The translations under genes and the position numbers were made by a program. Source: Oscillospiraceae bacterium (GTDB lineage: Bacteria; Bacillota; Clostridia; Oscillospirales; Ruminococcaceae). From it: a stretch of DNA of 25,339 bases. Below the pieces are notes generated by a model. That model had not been told where the DNA came from. It did no database searches and saw only the letters and a list, made by a program, of their open reading frames with translations. The stretch covers positions 1 to 25,339 of the forward strand of contig SVNB01000007.1 of the NCBI GenBank assembly GCA_015067125.1. Direction: 5' to 3'. Below are positions 8,514 through 15,301 of the stretch, piece by piece (position 1 is the stretch's first letter; every line of letters starts with the position of its first letter).

Positions 8514-10172
8514 ATGCCTGAAGAAGTAGTATCTAACTTTATACATGACATAATCGATAAGGATCTTGCGGAAGGCTTCAACACCGAAGTCCACACCCGT
8601 TTTCCTCCGGAACCCAACGGCTATCTTCATATTGGTTCCGCAAAGGCTATCTGGATAAACGCTTCCACCGCAGAAAAATACGGCGGCAAGTTCAATCTTC
8701 GCTATGACGATACCAACCCTGCAAGAGAAGACGACGAATACGTACAAAGTATTCTTCGTGATATCCGCTGGCTTGGTTACGAACCCACCGGCGGCATTTT
8801 CTATGGTTCCGACTATTTTGATAAATGCTATGAATTTGCCGAAAAACTCATCATCGACGGCAAAGCATACGTTGATGACCTTACCCGCGAAGAAATGCAG
8901 GAATACCGCGGCACCGACGCCGGCAAACCCAGCCGCCCCAGCCCTTACCGCGAAAGAACTCCCGAAGAAAACCTTGACCTTTTCAGAAGAATGAGAGCGG
9001 GCGAGTTTGAGGACGGAACCAAGACCCTTCGCGCAAAGATCGACCTTGCAAGCCCCAACATGAATATGCGCGACCCGGCAATTTACCGTATCAAACGCGC
9101 AACTCACCACCGTCAGGGCGACAAATGGTGCATCTATCCTCTTTACGACTTTGCACACCCCATTCAGGACGCTCTTGAAGGAATTACCTATTCCTGCTGC
9201 TCCATCGAGTTTGCAAACCACCGTCCTCTTTATGACTGGGTTGTTGAAAACGTAGGTTTCGTTCATCCCCGTCCTCATCAGTACGAATTTGCACGCCTTA
9301 ATGTAACCTATACCGTAATGAGCAAGCGCTACCTTCGCGAACTCGTTGAAAAAGGTATCGTCGACGGTTGGGACGACCCCAGAATGCCCACCCTTTCCGG
9401 CATGAGAAGAAGAGGCTATACCCCTTCCTCCATCATCGAATTCGTAAAGACCGCCGGCGTTTCCAAAGCGGATTCCCTTGTTGCGGTGGAACTTCTTGAA
9501 CATTGCATCCGTGATGAACTCAACTATTCCGCCACCAGAAGAATGGCAGTTATCGACCCCGTAAAAGTTGTCGTTACCAACTATCCGGAAGATAAGACCG
9601 AATATTTCGAGATCGCCAACAACGTAAACGATCCCGAAGCCGGCAGCAGAAAAGTGGAATTCAGCCGCGAACTTTATATCGACCGCGAAGACTTTGCAGC
9701 AGTTCCGCCGCCCAAATTCTTCCGCCTTAAACCCGAAGGCGAAGTTCGTCTTATGGGCGGATATATCGTAAAATGCCAGGATTTTGATATCGACGAAAAC
9801 GGAAACGTAACAGAAATCCGTGTTACCGCAGACCTTGAAACCGGCAACGGAATGCCTGTTGACGGCAGAAAAGTAAAAGGTACCATTCATTGGGTCAGCG
9901 CAAAATCTGCAGTTGATGCGGACGTTCGTATGTACGACCGCCTTTTCACCGAAGCCAACATGGTAACTCTTCCGGAAGGAAAAGAGTATAACGATTACCT
10001 CAATCCGGATTCCGTTAAAGAGTATAAAAACGCAAAACTTGAAGCTTCCCTTGCAGAAGCAGGAGAAGACGAACGCTTCCAGTTTGTCCGTACCGGATAT
10101 TTCATCCGCGACAGCAAGGATAAAAACTGCTGGAACAGCATAGTTCCCCTTAAAGAAAGCAAATCCAAATAA
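8514..10172 (+). CDS. glnS: Glutaminyl-tRNA synthetase
   Basis: The 552 residues match the length of E. coli GlnRS. It has TRFPPEPNGYLHIGSAKAI with HIGS at 39-42, the VMSKR signature (268-272), the GlnRS-specific FARLNVTYTVMSKRYL stretch, and the two beta-barrel anticodon-binding domains ending in FVRTGYFIRDSKD. The enzyme charges tRNA(Gln) directly. Many Firmicutes instead use GatCAB transamidation of Glu-tRNA(Gln); having glnS next to gltX is a lineage feature. The start ATG has AAAGGA at 8 nt. A strong terminator follows. Confidence 0.96.
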   Translation: MPEEVVSNFIHDIIDKDLAEGFNTEVHTRFPPEPNGYLHIGSAKAIWINASTAEKYGGKFNLRYDDTNPAREDDEYVQSILRDIRWLGYEPTGGIFYGSDYFDKCYEFAEKLIIDGKAYVDDLTREEMQEYRGTDAGKPSRPSPYRERTPEENLDLFRRMRAGEFEDGTKTLRAKIDLASPNMNMRDPAIYRIKRATHHRQGDKWCIYPLYDFAHPIQDALEGITYSCCSIEFANHRPLYDWVVENVGFVHPRPHQYEFARLNVTYTVMSKRYLRELVEKGIVDGWDDPRMPTLSGMRRRGYTPSSIIEFVKTAGVSKADSLVAVELLEHCIRDELNYSATRRMAVIDPVKVVVTNYPEDKTEYFEIANNVNDPEAGSRKVEFSRELYIDREDFAAVPPPKFFRLKPEGEVRLMGGYIVKCQDFDIDENGNVTEIRVTADLETGNGMPVDGRKVKGTIHWVSAKSAVDADVRMYDRLFTEANMVTLPEGKEYNDYLNPDSVKEYKNAKLEASLAEAGEDERFQFVRTGYFIRDSKDKNCWNSIVPLKESKSK

Positions 10173-10177
10173 AACAG

Positions 10178-10207
10178 AAAAAAGCACCGCAGCGCGGTGC
10201 TTTTTTT
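10178..10207. terminator. Bidirectional terminator between glnS and the small membrane protein gene
   Basis: The stem GCACCGC/GCGGTGC (10184-10190, 10194-10200) has a three-base loop, an A-run before it and seven T after it. It serves both converging genes; the T-run even covers the stop codon of the minus-strand gene. The same stem recurs at two other terminators in this window. Confidence 0.88.
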
Positions 10208-10718
10208 ATTCTTCAGGCTTAAGTTTTTGTTCAACAAGGCTTTCGATAAGAACCCGATAACTCGGTCCGGAATGTGCGGCATAGGCGGTATCTATTGCGG
10301 AATCAAATTTTTCAAGCCATTCTATATCCTCTTCGGAAATTTCTCTTCCGGAAATAAGATCCCTTGCAATATATTTTGCTTTTACCGAACAATCAAAAAG
10401 AACATTGAGTTCTTCATAACTTATTCCTTCATCATATCCGACAAAAAATGCACCGTCGGAACCTATCGCCAAAGAGGAAACAAAGCAAAGATTCGTCAAA
10501 TCTTCAAAAATTCTGTCTTTTGGAAGATTATTATCAAAAGCGCTGTCGAGAGAGGTGATAACGTGATAGGAATCAAAAGTCAGCCTTTCCGAAAGATGAA
10601 AAGTGTTTTTATATTTTTCGTTGCCTTTTACGGTCATGATTCCGATTGTAATTCCAAGGGCAAAAATAATAACAAAAAGAATTGCTTTTTTAAGAAAGAG
10701 TTTTGTTTTTTTGTCCAT
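10206..10718 (-). CDS. Small membrane-anchored protein of unknown function
   Basis: I do not recognise this 170-residue protein. After a lysine-rich start (MDKKTKLFLKK) there is one hydrophobic segment at about 12-31, then a soluble domain rich in acidic and aromatic residues, with helical stretches such as SEEDIEWLEKFDSAIDTAYAAH. The single helix suggests a signal anchor with the domain outside. The start was set at the ATG preceded by GGAGGTG (10724-10730); a longer frame upstream crosses the promoter. The gene is divergent from a small XRE regulator across an intergenic region containing dyads, so it may be that regulator's target. Confidence 0.72.
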   Translation of the reverse strand: MDKKTKLFLKKAILFVIIFALGITIGIMTVKGNEKYKNTFHLSERLTFDSYHVITSLDSAFDNNLPKDRIFEDLTNLCFVSSLAIGSDGAFFVGYDEGISYEELNVLFDCSVKAKYIARDLISGREISEEDIEWLEKFDSAIDTAYAAHSGPSYRVLIESLVEQKLKPEE

Positions 10719-10748
10719 AAGCACACCTCCGCATAATCTATTATTATA

Positions 10749-10777
10749 ATAATACCACAACTTTTGCGGATTGTCTA
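10749..10777 (-). promoter_or_regulatory. Promoter for the small membrane protein gene
   Basis: On the minus strand, TAGACA (10772-10777), a 17-bp spacer and TATTAT (10749-10754) preceded by TGG form an extended -10 promoter. Its -35 box forms one arm of a dyad shared with the divergent regulator gene. Confidence 0.55.
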
Positions 10778-10824
10778 CCTTAATAGACAAAAATACTATT
10801 GAAATATTTTATTCTTAATAGTAT
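10771..10824. promoter_or_regulatory. Two adjacent dyads: candidate operators of the XRE regulator
   Basis: The first dyad is TTGTCTA (10771-10777) and TAGACAA (10784-10790), 7-bp perfect arms with a 6-bp centre. The second is ATACTATT (10793-10800) and AATAGTAT (10817-10824), 8-bp perfect arms 16 bp apart. The half-site CTTAATAG also occurs twice as a direct repeat (10779-10786, 10814-10821). TAGACA on the plus strand (10784-10789) with TTTTAT 17 bp on (10807-10812) could be the regulator's own promoter, which would put the second dyad across its -10 and start site. Confidence 0.55.
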
Positions 10825-10840
10825 GAAAGGCGGTGGTTGC

Positions 10841-11065
10841 TTGCAGTTCGATAACAAAAAAGTCGGCGAAACTATTCGCAGTCTTAGAATCAAAAAAGGG
10901 ATTACTCAGGAAGTTTTGAGCGGTCTTGCGGGAATTGCGCGCACCCATCTCACAATGATAGAAAGTGGCAAAAAACAACCGAATTTTGAAACGATCTGGA
11001 AAATCGCCCTTGCGCTTGAAATGAATCCAAGTGAGCTCGTTTCCGAAATGGAACAGAATATATAA
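10841..11065 (+). CDS. Small XRE-family helix-turn-helix transcriptional regulator
   Basis: The 74-residue protein is essentially one HTH_3/XRE domain: VGETIRSLRIKKGITQEVLSGLAGI, then the recognition segment RTHLTMIESGKKQPNFETIWKIALAL. It has no ligand or protease domain. A TTG start is preferred because an AGGCGGTGG site lies just before it; the in-frame ATG at 10823 has no ribosome binding site and would lie at or next to the transcript start. Proteins of this size usually bind palindromes near their own promoter, and the upstream region carries two such dyads. The gene ends 7 nt before a terminator, so it is monocistronic. Confidence 0.87.
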   Translation: MQFDNKKVGETIRSLRIKKGITQEVLSGLAGIARTHLTMIESGKKQPNFETIWKIALALEMNPSELVSEMEQNI

Positions 11066-11072
11066 AAAATCA

Positions 11073-11096
11073 GCACCGCGCCGCGGTGCTTTTTTA
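11073..11096 (+). terminator. Intrinsic terminator of the XRE gene
   Basis: GCACCGC (11073-11079), loop GCC and GCGGTGC (11083-11089) are followed by seven T. The stem is identical to that after glnS. Confidence 0.88.
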
Positions 11097-11135
11097 TTTG
11101 AAGATTGGCAATTAAAATTCCACAAATCCACATTA

Positions 11136-11285
11136 GGGGCGGCCCTGTGTGGCCGCCCGCTTTTCCGTGCTATCATAGGGAACGGTCTTGAACATTCCGA
11201 AAAAGCAATCAATTTACAGTAGGGCGGGGGTACCCCAAGGGAATTTCTTCGTGCTTCGCACTCAGGGCACCCGCTCCTGCCGCAA
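11136..11285. repeat. Composite hairpin repeat, non-coding
   Basis: Three hairpin modules follow one another in a gene-free stretch. GGGCGGCC/GGCCGCCC (11137-11144, 11151-11158) is perfect with a 6-nt loop. GGAACGGTC with ACATTCC (11179-11198) is imperfect. A GC-rich block (about 11220-11285) contains the palindrome GGGGTACCCC, a GTGC-TTC-GCAC mini-hairpin and a partly complementary end. The base composition differs from the AT-rich surroundings. I recall similar GGGGCGGCC...GGCCGCCC elements scattered between genes in gut Clostridia, but I cannot verify this here. No transposase or coding frame is visible. Confidence 0.6.
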
Positions 11286-11322
11286 ATAAGCAGCCAAAAA
11301 GGATTTAAAAAAATAATTTTTT

Positions 11323-11348
11323 TGAAAGATTTTACATCTTTTTCCGTT
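11323..11348 (+). promoter_or_regulatory. ECF-type promoter upstream of the sigma factor gene
   Basis: TGAAAG (11323-11328), exactly 16 bp, then CGTT (11345-11348) fits the TGAAAC-N16-CGT pattern recognised by Bacillus extracytoplasmic-function sigma factors. Transcription would start near 11355, giving a leader of about 45 nt. No sigma-A promoter with good spacing is visible in the same place, so autoregulation by the encoded sigma factor is likely. Confidence 0.6.
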
Positions 11349-11400
11349 CTTATATATCAGAAAAACTTTTCATAAAATTCAGAAAAAAGGAGGTGCTTTT

Positions 11401-11955
11401 TTGTCGGATAAAGAAATTGTACTTTTGTTTTTGCAAAGAGAAGAATCCGCATTGGCGGAAATTGAAAAATTATATAAAAATTACTGCATTTCTGTTGCGG
11501 AAAGAATTCTGAACAGCCGCGAGGATTCGGAAGAATGCTGGAACGATGTGCTTTCCGGCGCGTGGAATTCCATTCCTCCGAACGAACCGGAAAATCTGCG
11601 CCTTTATCTTGCAAAAATCGCAAGGAACTCCGCACTTAAAAAAATAGAAAATCAAAAAGCCAAAAAGCGCGATTGCGGAATCTGTTTGCAGCTTGACGAG
11701 CTTGCGGAATGTATTCCGGCCGGCTTTTATGAGCAGGAAGCGGATATTATTGCCCTGCGGGATTTTATGAATGGGTTCATCAAAAATCTTTCTGCGGAAA
11801 AACGCCAGATATTTATAAGAAGATATTGGCTTTGCGAACCGGTAAAAGATATTGCAAAGCGGCTTGGATATTCCGAAAACAAGGTTTCGCTTATTCTTTT
11901 GCGGATAAGAAAACGCCTTAAAAAAGAACTGAAAAAGGAGGGGCTTGATTTATGA
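11401..11955 (+). CDS. RNA polymerase sigma factor, sigma-70/ECF-like
   Basis: The 184-residue protein has the two-domain build of ECF sigma factors. Sigma region 2 spans about 8-85 (EESALAEIEKLYKNYC, then REDSEECWNDVLSGAWNSIP and YLAKIARNSALKKIENQ). Sigma region 4 spans about 128-178 (LSAEKRQIFIRRYWL, then the helix-turn-helix VKDIAKRLGYSENKVSLILLRIRKRLKKEL). The start is TTG with AGGAGGTG (11388-11395) 5 nt upstream. The stop codon overlaps the next gene's start, ATGA, so the two products are made together, as usual for a sigma/anti-sigma pair. The ECF-type promoter just upstream suggests that it drives its own operon. Confidence 0.88.
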   Translation: MSDKEIVLLFLQREESALAEIEKLYKNYCISVAERILNSREDSEECWNDVLSGAWNSIPPNEPENLRLYLAKIARNSALKKIENQKAKKRDCGICLQLDELAECIPAGFYEQEADIIALRDFMNGFIKNLSAEKRQIFIRRYWLCEPVKDIAKRLGYSENKVSLILLRIRKRLKKELKKEGLDL

Positions 11956-12923
11956 ACGAAAAAGATATTATGAACGCAATAAACGATATTGACGAAAGCC
12001 TTTTTGATTTTGAAGAAAAAAAGAGAAAGCCCTTTAAGGGCAGCTGGAAGATGCTTATTGCGGCGGCTATTATTATGGCTTTTTCCGTAACAGCCTATGC
12101 AATAGGAAATATTACAACTTCACAAAAAACAAAAATATATGATGCTGATGATATATGGCGCCTTTACTATGATACCGAAGGCAGGGACGAAGTTGAATTT
12201 TACGAAATGAGCGTTGAATATCAGCTTGAACCGCAGAAAGTGAGCGAAAAATTTTATGCAGATGCAGTTGCTGCGCTTAATTTTAATTACGAATGTATGC
12301 AGCAAACTTATGAAGCACAAGGGGAAGAATATAATATTTCCGAAGGGGAAGAACTTTGGGCTTCCTGGAATTTTTACAGTGATCACTACAACTGGAGAAA
12401 TGACTATACCATTGAGGAAATTGAAGAATATATCGGTCTTGATCTTTGTCTAAGCGATGAACTTAAGGAAGGAATAGACGAAATTGCAAACCGCAGGAAG
12501 GCAGGAAAAACTTCTCTGATGCACTGTAATATTACTGTTATCGGTAAAAAAACAAGCGAAGCCGAAGGTAATTTTATCCCTCTTTATGCAGAAATCAATT
12601 TTACTGCTGACCGGGACGATAAAGGAAACCAAGTAAATGCAGTGGTTTTTATCAGCCTTTCAGAAGAAAAAGCAACTGCAAAAACTGTTTGGAATTCATT
12701 TGAAAAAGAGGGAAGATGGACGGAAAGAATTATGAAAACCGATTCCGGAAGGGAAATTTATTTCATTAATAACAACCCAAAAAAAGATTACCATTCCAAG
12801 GCAAGAGCTTGTTGGACAGAGTCCGGAATCGCTTATTGCGCCTATACTAATATGGCTTATGACTGGGAGCATAAAGGCGAAGCGGTGAAATATCTCAAAC
12901 CTTTTATCGAAAATCTTGAATAA
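11952..12923 (+). CDS. Single-pass membrane protein, probable anti-sigma factor
   Basis: The 323-residue protein begins with a short acidic cytoplasmic segment (MNEKDIMNAINDIDESLFDFEEKKRK), followed by one transmembrane helix (about 33-51, MLIAAAIIMAFSVTAYAIG) and a large extracytoplasmic domain of about 270 residues rich in Trp, Tyr and acidic residues. The layout and the 4-nt overlap with the sigma gene point to a membrane anti-sigma factor. There is no HxxxCxxC zinc motif, so it is not a ZAS-type protein, and I do not recognise the outer domain. It ends with a segment containing TESGIAYCAYTNMAYDWEHKGEAVKYLKPFIENL, which somewhat resembles sensor domains of other sigma-linked membrane proteins. 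The signal sensed is unknown. Confidence 0.72.
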   Translation: MNEKDIMNAINDIDESLFDFEEKKRKPFKGSWKMLIAAAIIMAFSVTAYAIGNITTSQKTKIYDADDIWRLYYDTEGRDEVEFYEMSVEYQLEPQKVSEKFYADAVAALNFNYECMQQTYEAQGEEYNISEGEELWASWNFYSDHYNWRNDYTIEEIEEYIGLDLCLSDELKEGIDEIANRRKAGKTSLMHCNITVIGKKTSEAEGNFIPLYAEINFTADRDDKGNQVNAVVFISLSEEKATAKTVWNSFEKEGRWTERIMKTDSGREIYFINNNPKKDYHSKARACWTESGIAYCAYTNMAYDWEHKGEAVKYLKPFIENLE

Positions 12924-12970
12924 TTCGCGACAAAAAGTAAAATTTCGCAAAAATTATACAAAAAGTAAAG

Positions 12971-12996
12971 AAAAACCGCCGAAAACGGCGGTTTTT
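12971..12996. terminator. Bidirectional terminator between the sigma operon and spoVG
   Basis: CCGCCG (12976-12981), loop AAAA and CGGCGG (12986-12991) form a stem with five A on the left and five T on the right. It is placed between two converging genes, so it can serve both. Confidence 0.86.
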
Positions 12997-13002
12997 CTTT
13001 TT

Positions 13003-13293
13003 TTATTCCAATTCAAATTCACTTTCTGCTTCAAGCCGGGTAAGGTGTTCATCATAAGCCGCAAGAACGGCCTCTTCCAAAAGCTTTCGCGCTTCGGGAG
13101 TAATGGGGTGTACAACGTCCCGAAAAACGCCGCTTTCGTCCTTGCGGCTTGGCATGGCCACAAAAAGCCGCTCCGGGCCGGAAATTACTTTTAAATCGTG
13201 CACCGCAAGGTCGTGGTCTATTGTTACAGAAACCAGGGCACGCAGTCTTTCGTTTTCATAAAGTTTTCTGATGCGAATATCCGTGATGTTCAT
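13003..13293 (-). CDS. spoVG: SpoVG, RNA-binding regulatory protein
   Basis: The 96-residue protein matches SpoVG over its full length: MNITDIRIRKLYENERLRALVSVTID at the start, then the conserved DLKVISGPERLFVAMPSRK core and FRDVVHPITPEARKLLEEAVLAAY. SpoVG is a small dimeric nucleic-acid-binding regulator; in Bacillus it affects septation and sporulation, and in other Firmicutes capsule, virulence or RNA control. The acidic tail ESEFELE is variable in the family. The ATG has a strong GGAGGA site, which lies inside a 9-bp inverted repeat (see the regulatory entry). It is divergent from murC. Its presence does not prove that the organism sporulates. Confidence 0.95.
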   Translation of the reverse strand: MNITDIRIRKLYENERLRALVSVTIDHDLAVHDLKVISGPERLFVAMPSRKDESGVFRDVVHPITPEARKLLEEAVLAAYDEHLTRLEAESEFELE

Positions 13294-13301
13294 ATTTTTA
13301 T

Positions 13302-13340
13302 ATCCTCCAAAAATGTTTTGCGTTAAAATTATTGGAGGAT
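13302..13340. promoter_or_regulatory. Inverted repeat covering the spoVG ribosome binding site; terminator-like on the plus strand
   Basis: ATCCTCCAA (13302-13310) and TTGGAGGAT (13332-13340) are perfect 9-bp arms with a 21-nt loop. In spoVG mRNA (minus strand) the second arm contains the Shine-Dalgarno GGAGGA and the first carries its complement, so the hairpin would hide the ribosome binding site. On the plus strand the same stem is followed by a run of T, like a terminator, and could stop read-through toward murC. Confidence 0.55.
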
Positions 13341-13399
13341 TTTTTTGGAATTATGCGTCTGTAAAGAAAAAATCTGTTTCTTTTTTTGATAATTGGTTG

Positions 13400-13435
13400 T
13401 ATAATATAAAAGGATTATTATGCGGCAGTGCCGCA
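13400..13435 (+). promoter_or_regulatory. murC -10 box and leader palindrome
   Basis: A perfect TATAAT (13400-13405) lies 54 nt before the murC start, but its -35 region (T-rich) is weak. Just past the expected transcript start is the perfect 15-nt palindrome TGCGGCA-G-TGCCGCA (13421-13435), ending about 10 nt before the GAGGAG ribosome binding site. It has no T-run, so it is not a terminator; it may stabilise the leader or bind a protein. Confidence 0.5.
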
Positions 13436-13459
13436 AAACTGTATGAGGAGCAAAATGCT

Positions 13460-14827
13460 ATGACAGTTGACGAAAATATTCTTAAAAATAAAAAGCACCT
13501 TCATTTTATCGGCATCGGCGGTTCGGGAATGTTCCCTATGGTGCAGATACTCCATAAAGAAGGCTTTTACATAACAGGTTCCGATAATAACGAAACGGAA
13601 ACCACCAAAATAGAACGCAAAATGGGTATAGAGGTCATCTTTGGACAAAAGGCGGAAAATATCGAGGGCGCAGACCTTATCGTATATACCGCCGCCATTA
13701 TGGCAGATAACCCGGAACTTATTGCTGCAAAGGCCAGCGGCGTTCCCTGCCTTGAAAGAAGCGAAATGCTCGGAATTCTTTCCCGAAGATATAAAAAAGC
13801 TATCTGCGTCGCAGGAACCCACGGAAAAACCACCACCAGCGGAATGATCGCCCAGGTGCTGCTCGAAGGCGGCTTTGATCCCAGCGCGTTTATCGGCGGC
13901 AAGGTAAAAGCCCTTGGCGGAAGCGGCCGTGCCGGAAAAAGCGATATCTTCGTTGTAGAAGCCTGCGAATTTGTGGATACCTTCCTTAAGCTTTCCAACG
14001 ATATTTCCGTTATTCTGAATATAGATAACGACCATCTTGATTACTTTGGCACCATAGACGGAGCGATAAAATCCTTCCGTAAATTTGCCGAAAACAGCAC
14101 AGGCGCCCTTATTGTAAACGGCGATGATGCCAACACCATGAAAGCGGTGGAAGGCCTTGATAAAGAGATAATCACCTTTGGCTGGAGCGAAAGCAACGAT
14201 TACTGGGCAAAAAACGTTCGCAAACTGGGCGGTGCCCGTTCCGGATACACCCTTATGCACAAGGGAGAACCTATTGCGGAAATCGAACTTACCATTCCCG
14301 GAAAGCACAATATTCTTAATTCCATTGCCTGCGCTGCGGTCTGCATCTATGTGGGAATGGCACCGGAACAGGTTGCGGAGCATATTGATAAATTTCCGGG
14401 AGCGGGCAGACGCTTCGAGATTCTGGGTGAAGTAAACGGTGTTACCATTGCGGATGACTATGCCCACCACCCGACGGAACTGGAAGCCACCCTGCGCGCC
14501 GCAAAGGATATGGATTTTAACGAGGTGTGGGCGGTTTTTCAGCCTTTTACCTATTCCAGAACGGCACTTTTAATGGACGATTTTGCAAATGCGCTTTCTG
14601 TTGCGGATCATGTTGTTATGAGCGAAATTATGGGCAGCCGCGAAAAAAACACCTATAACGTATATACAAAAGACCTTGCGGAAAAAATTCCCGGAAGCGT
14701 GTGGTTCAATACTTTTGAAGAAATGGCACAGCATACCCTTGCCAACGCAAAACCCGGCGACCTTGTAATAACCCTTGGCTGCGGCGACGTTTATAAATGC
14801 GCCTATATGATGGCCGGCATAGAATAA
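13460..14827 (+). CDS. murC: UDP-N-acetylmuramate--L-alanine ligase
   Basis: The 455-residue cytoplasmic enzyme joins L-alanine to UDP-MurNAc using ATP, the first peptide step of peptidoglycan synthesis. It has all three Mur-ligase domains: the N-terminal UDP-binding Rossmann fold with FIGIGGSGM (16-24), the central ATPase domain with the P-loop GTHGKTT (119-125) and NIDNDHLDYFGT, and the C-terminal domain with DDYAHHPTELEATL and FQPFTYSRT, characteristic of MurC rather than MurD/E/F. The start ATG has GAGGAG at 9 nt. No other mur genes are adjacent. It is followed after 15 nt by a small unknown gene, probably cotranscribed. Confidence 0.96.
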   Translation: MTVDENILKNKKHLHFIGIGGSGMFPMVQILHKEGFYITGSDNNETETTKIERKMGIEVIFGQKAENIEGADLIVYTAAIMADNPELIAAKASGVPCLERSEMLGILSRRYKKAICVAGTHGKTTTSGMIAQVLLEGGFDPSAFIGGKVKALGGSGRAGKSDIFVVEACEFVDTFLKLSNDISVILNIDNDHLDYFGTIDGAIKSFRKFAENSTGALIVNGDDANTMKAVEGLDKEIITFGWSESNDYWAKNVRKLGGARSGYTLMHKGEPIAEIELTIPGKHNILNSIACAAVCIYVGMAPEQVAEHIDKFPGAGRRFEILGEVNGVTIADDYAHHPTELEATLRAAKDMDFNEVWAVFQPFTYSRTALLMDDFANALSVADHVVMSEIMGSREKNTYNVYTKDLAEKIPGSVWFNTFEEMAQHTLANAKPGDLVITLGCGDVYKCAYMMAGIE

Positions 14828-14842
14828 GGAGGACGTTAAAAA

Positions 14843-15232
14843 ATGAAACCTATTCCAAGACTTGCGGACGATATGAGAATTTACCTGGCTACCGAAAAAA
14901 TGGAAAATCAGGAAATCCTTGAAACCCTGCTTGAAAGCAGGGAAGATACCGAAGCCGCCCTTATGACCGCCCGCCAGAAGGTAAGCGACGTTTTTGTAAG
15001 TTATATTCTGCCGGCAGAAAAACAGGCCAGAACAAAAAAGCTTGATCACGACGGATTTTTTGCTCTTCTTCTGGAACTTACCGCAAAATACCCCAAAGAG
15101 TGGAAAGAACTGCGCGATAAATACGAAGCGGACGGCATTACCAAACACAGCGAACGCCTTAACGCCATGATCGACAAATACGAGGAGATTTCCACCGTTT
15201 TCCAGACCATGGTTGGTGAAGCAAAAGAATAA
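14843..15232 (+). CDS. Small charged helical protein, unknown function
   Basis: I do not recognise this 129-residue protein. It is highly charged, with no signal peptide, membrane segment or cysteine, and is predicted by eye to be almost all helical (NQEILETLLESREDTEAAL, HSERLNAMIDKYEEISTVFQ), so it is probably a cytoplasmic helical bundle. It starts 15 nt after murC with an AGGAGG site between and ends before a hairpin, so it belongs to the murC transcript. A link with cell-wall synthesis is only suggested by position. Confidence 0.72.
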   Translation: MKPIPRLADDMRIYLATEKMENQEILETLLESREDTEAALMTARQKVSDVFVSYILPAEKQARTKKLDHDGFFALLLELTAKYPKEWKELRDKYEADGITKHSERLNAMIDKYEEISTVFQTMVGEAKE

Positions 15233-15248
15233 TTTGTGCCGAAAAAAC

Positions 15249-15283
15249 CAAAGGGAACGCCGTCTTCGGCGTTCCTTTGTTTG
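15249..15283 (+). terminator. Probable terminator of the murC operon
   Basis: CAAAGGGAACGCCG and CGGCGTTCCTTTG (15249-15262, 15267-15279) pair over 13 bp with one bulged G and a TCTT loop. The tail TTTGTTTG is interrupted, so termination may be partial and read-through into the ATPase gene is possible. Confidence 0.65.
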
Positions 15284-15301
15284 TTATAAAGAGGTGATTT
15301 C

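Noticed and set aside
6812..8617. Open frame of 601 codons antisense to gltX
   Set aside because: The strong codon bias of the gene (few Leu TTA/CTA and Ser TCA codons) leaves few stops in the opposite frame. The translation matches nothing, and gltX itself is certain.
8487..10187. Open frame of 566 codons antisense to glnS
   Set aside because: Same cause: a codon-bias shadow opposite a certain gene.
10206..11065. XRE gene and neighbour as a toxin-antitoxin module
   Set aside because: The genes are divergent rather than in an operon, and the neighbour is a membrane-anchored protein of 170 residues without a known toxin fold.
13418..14470. Open frame of 350 codons antisense to murC
   Set aside because: Shadow frame; murC has all its family motifs on the plus strand.
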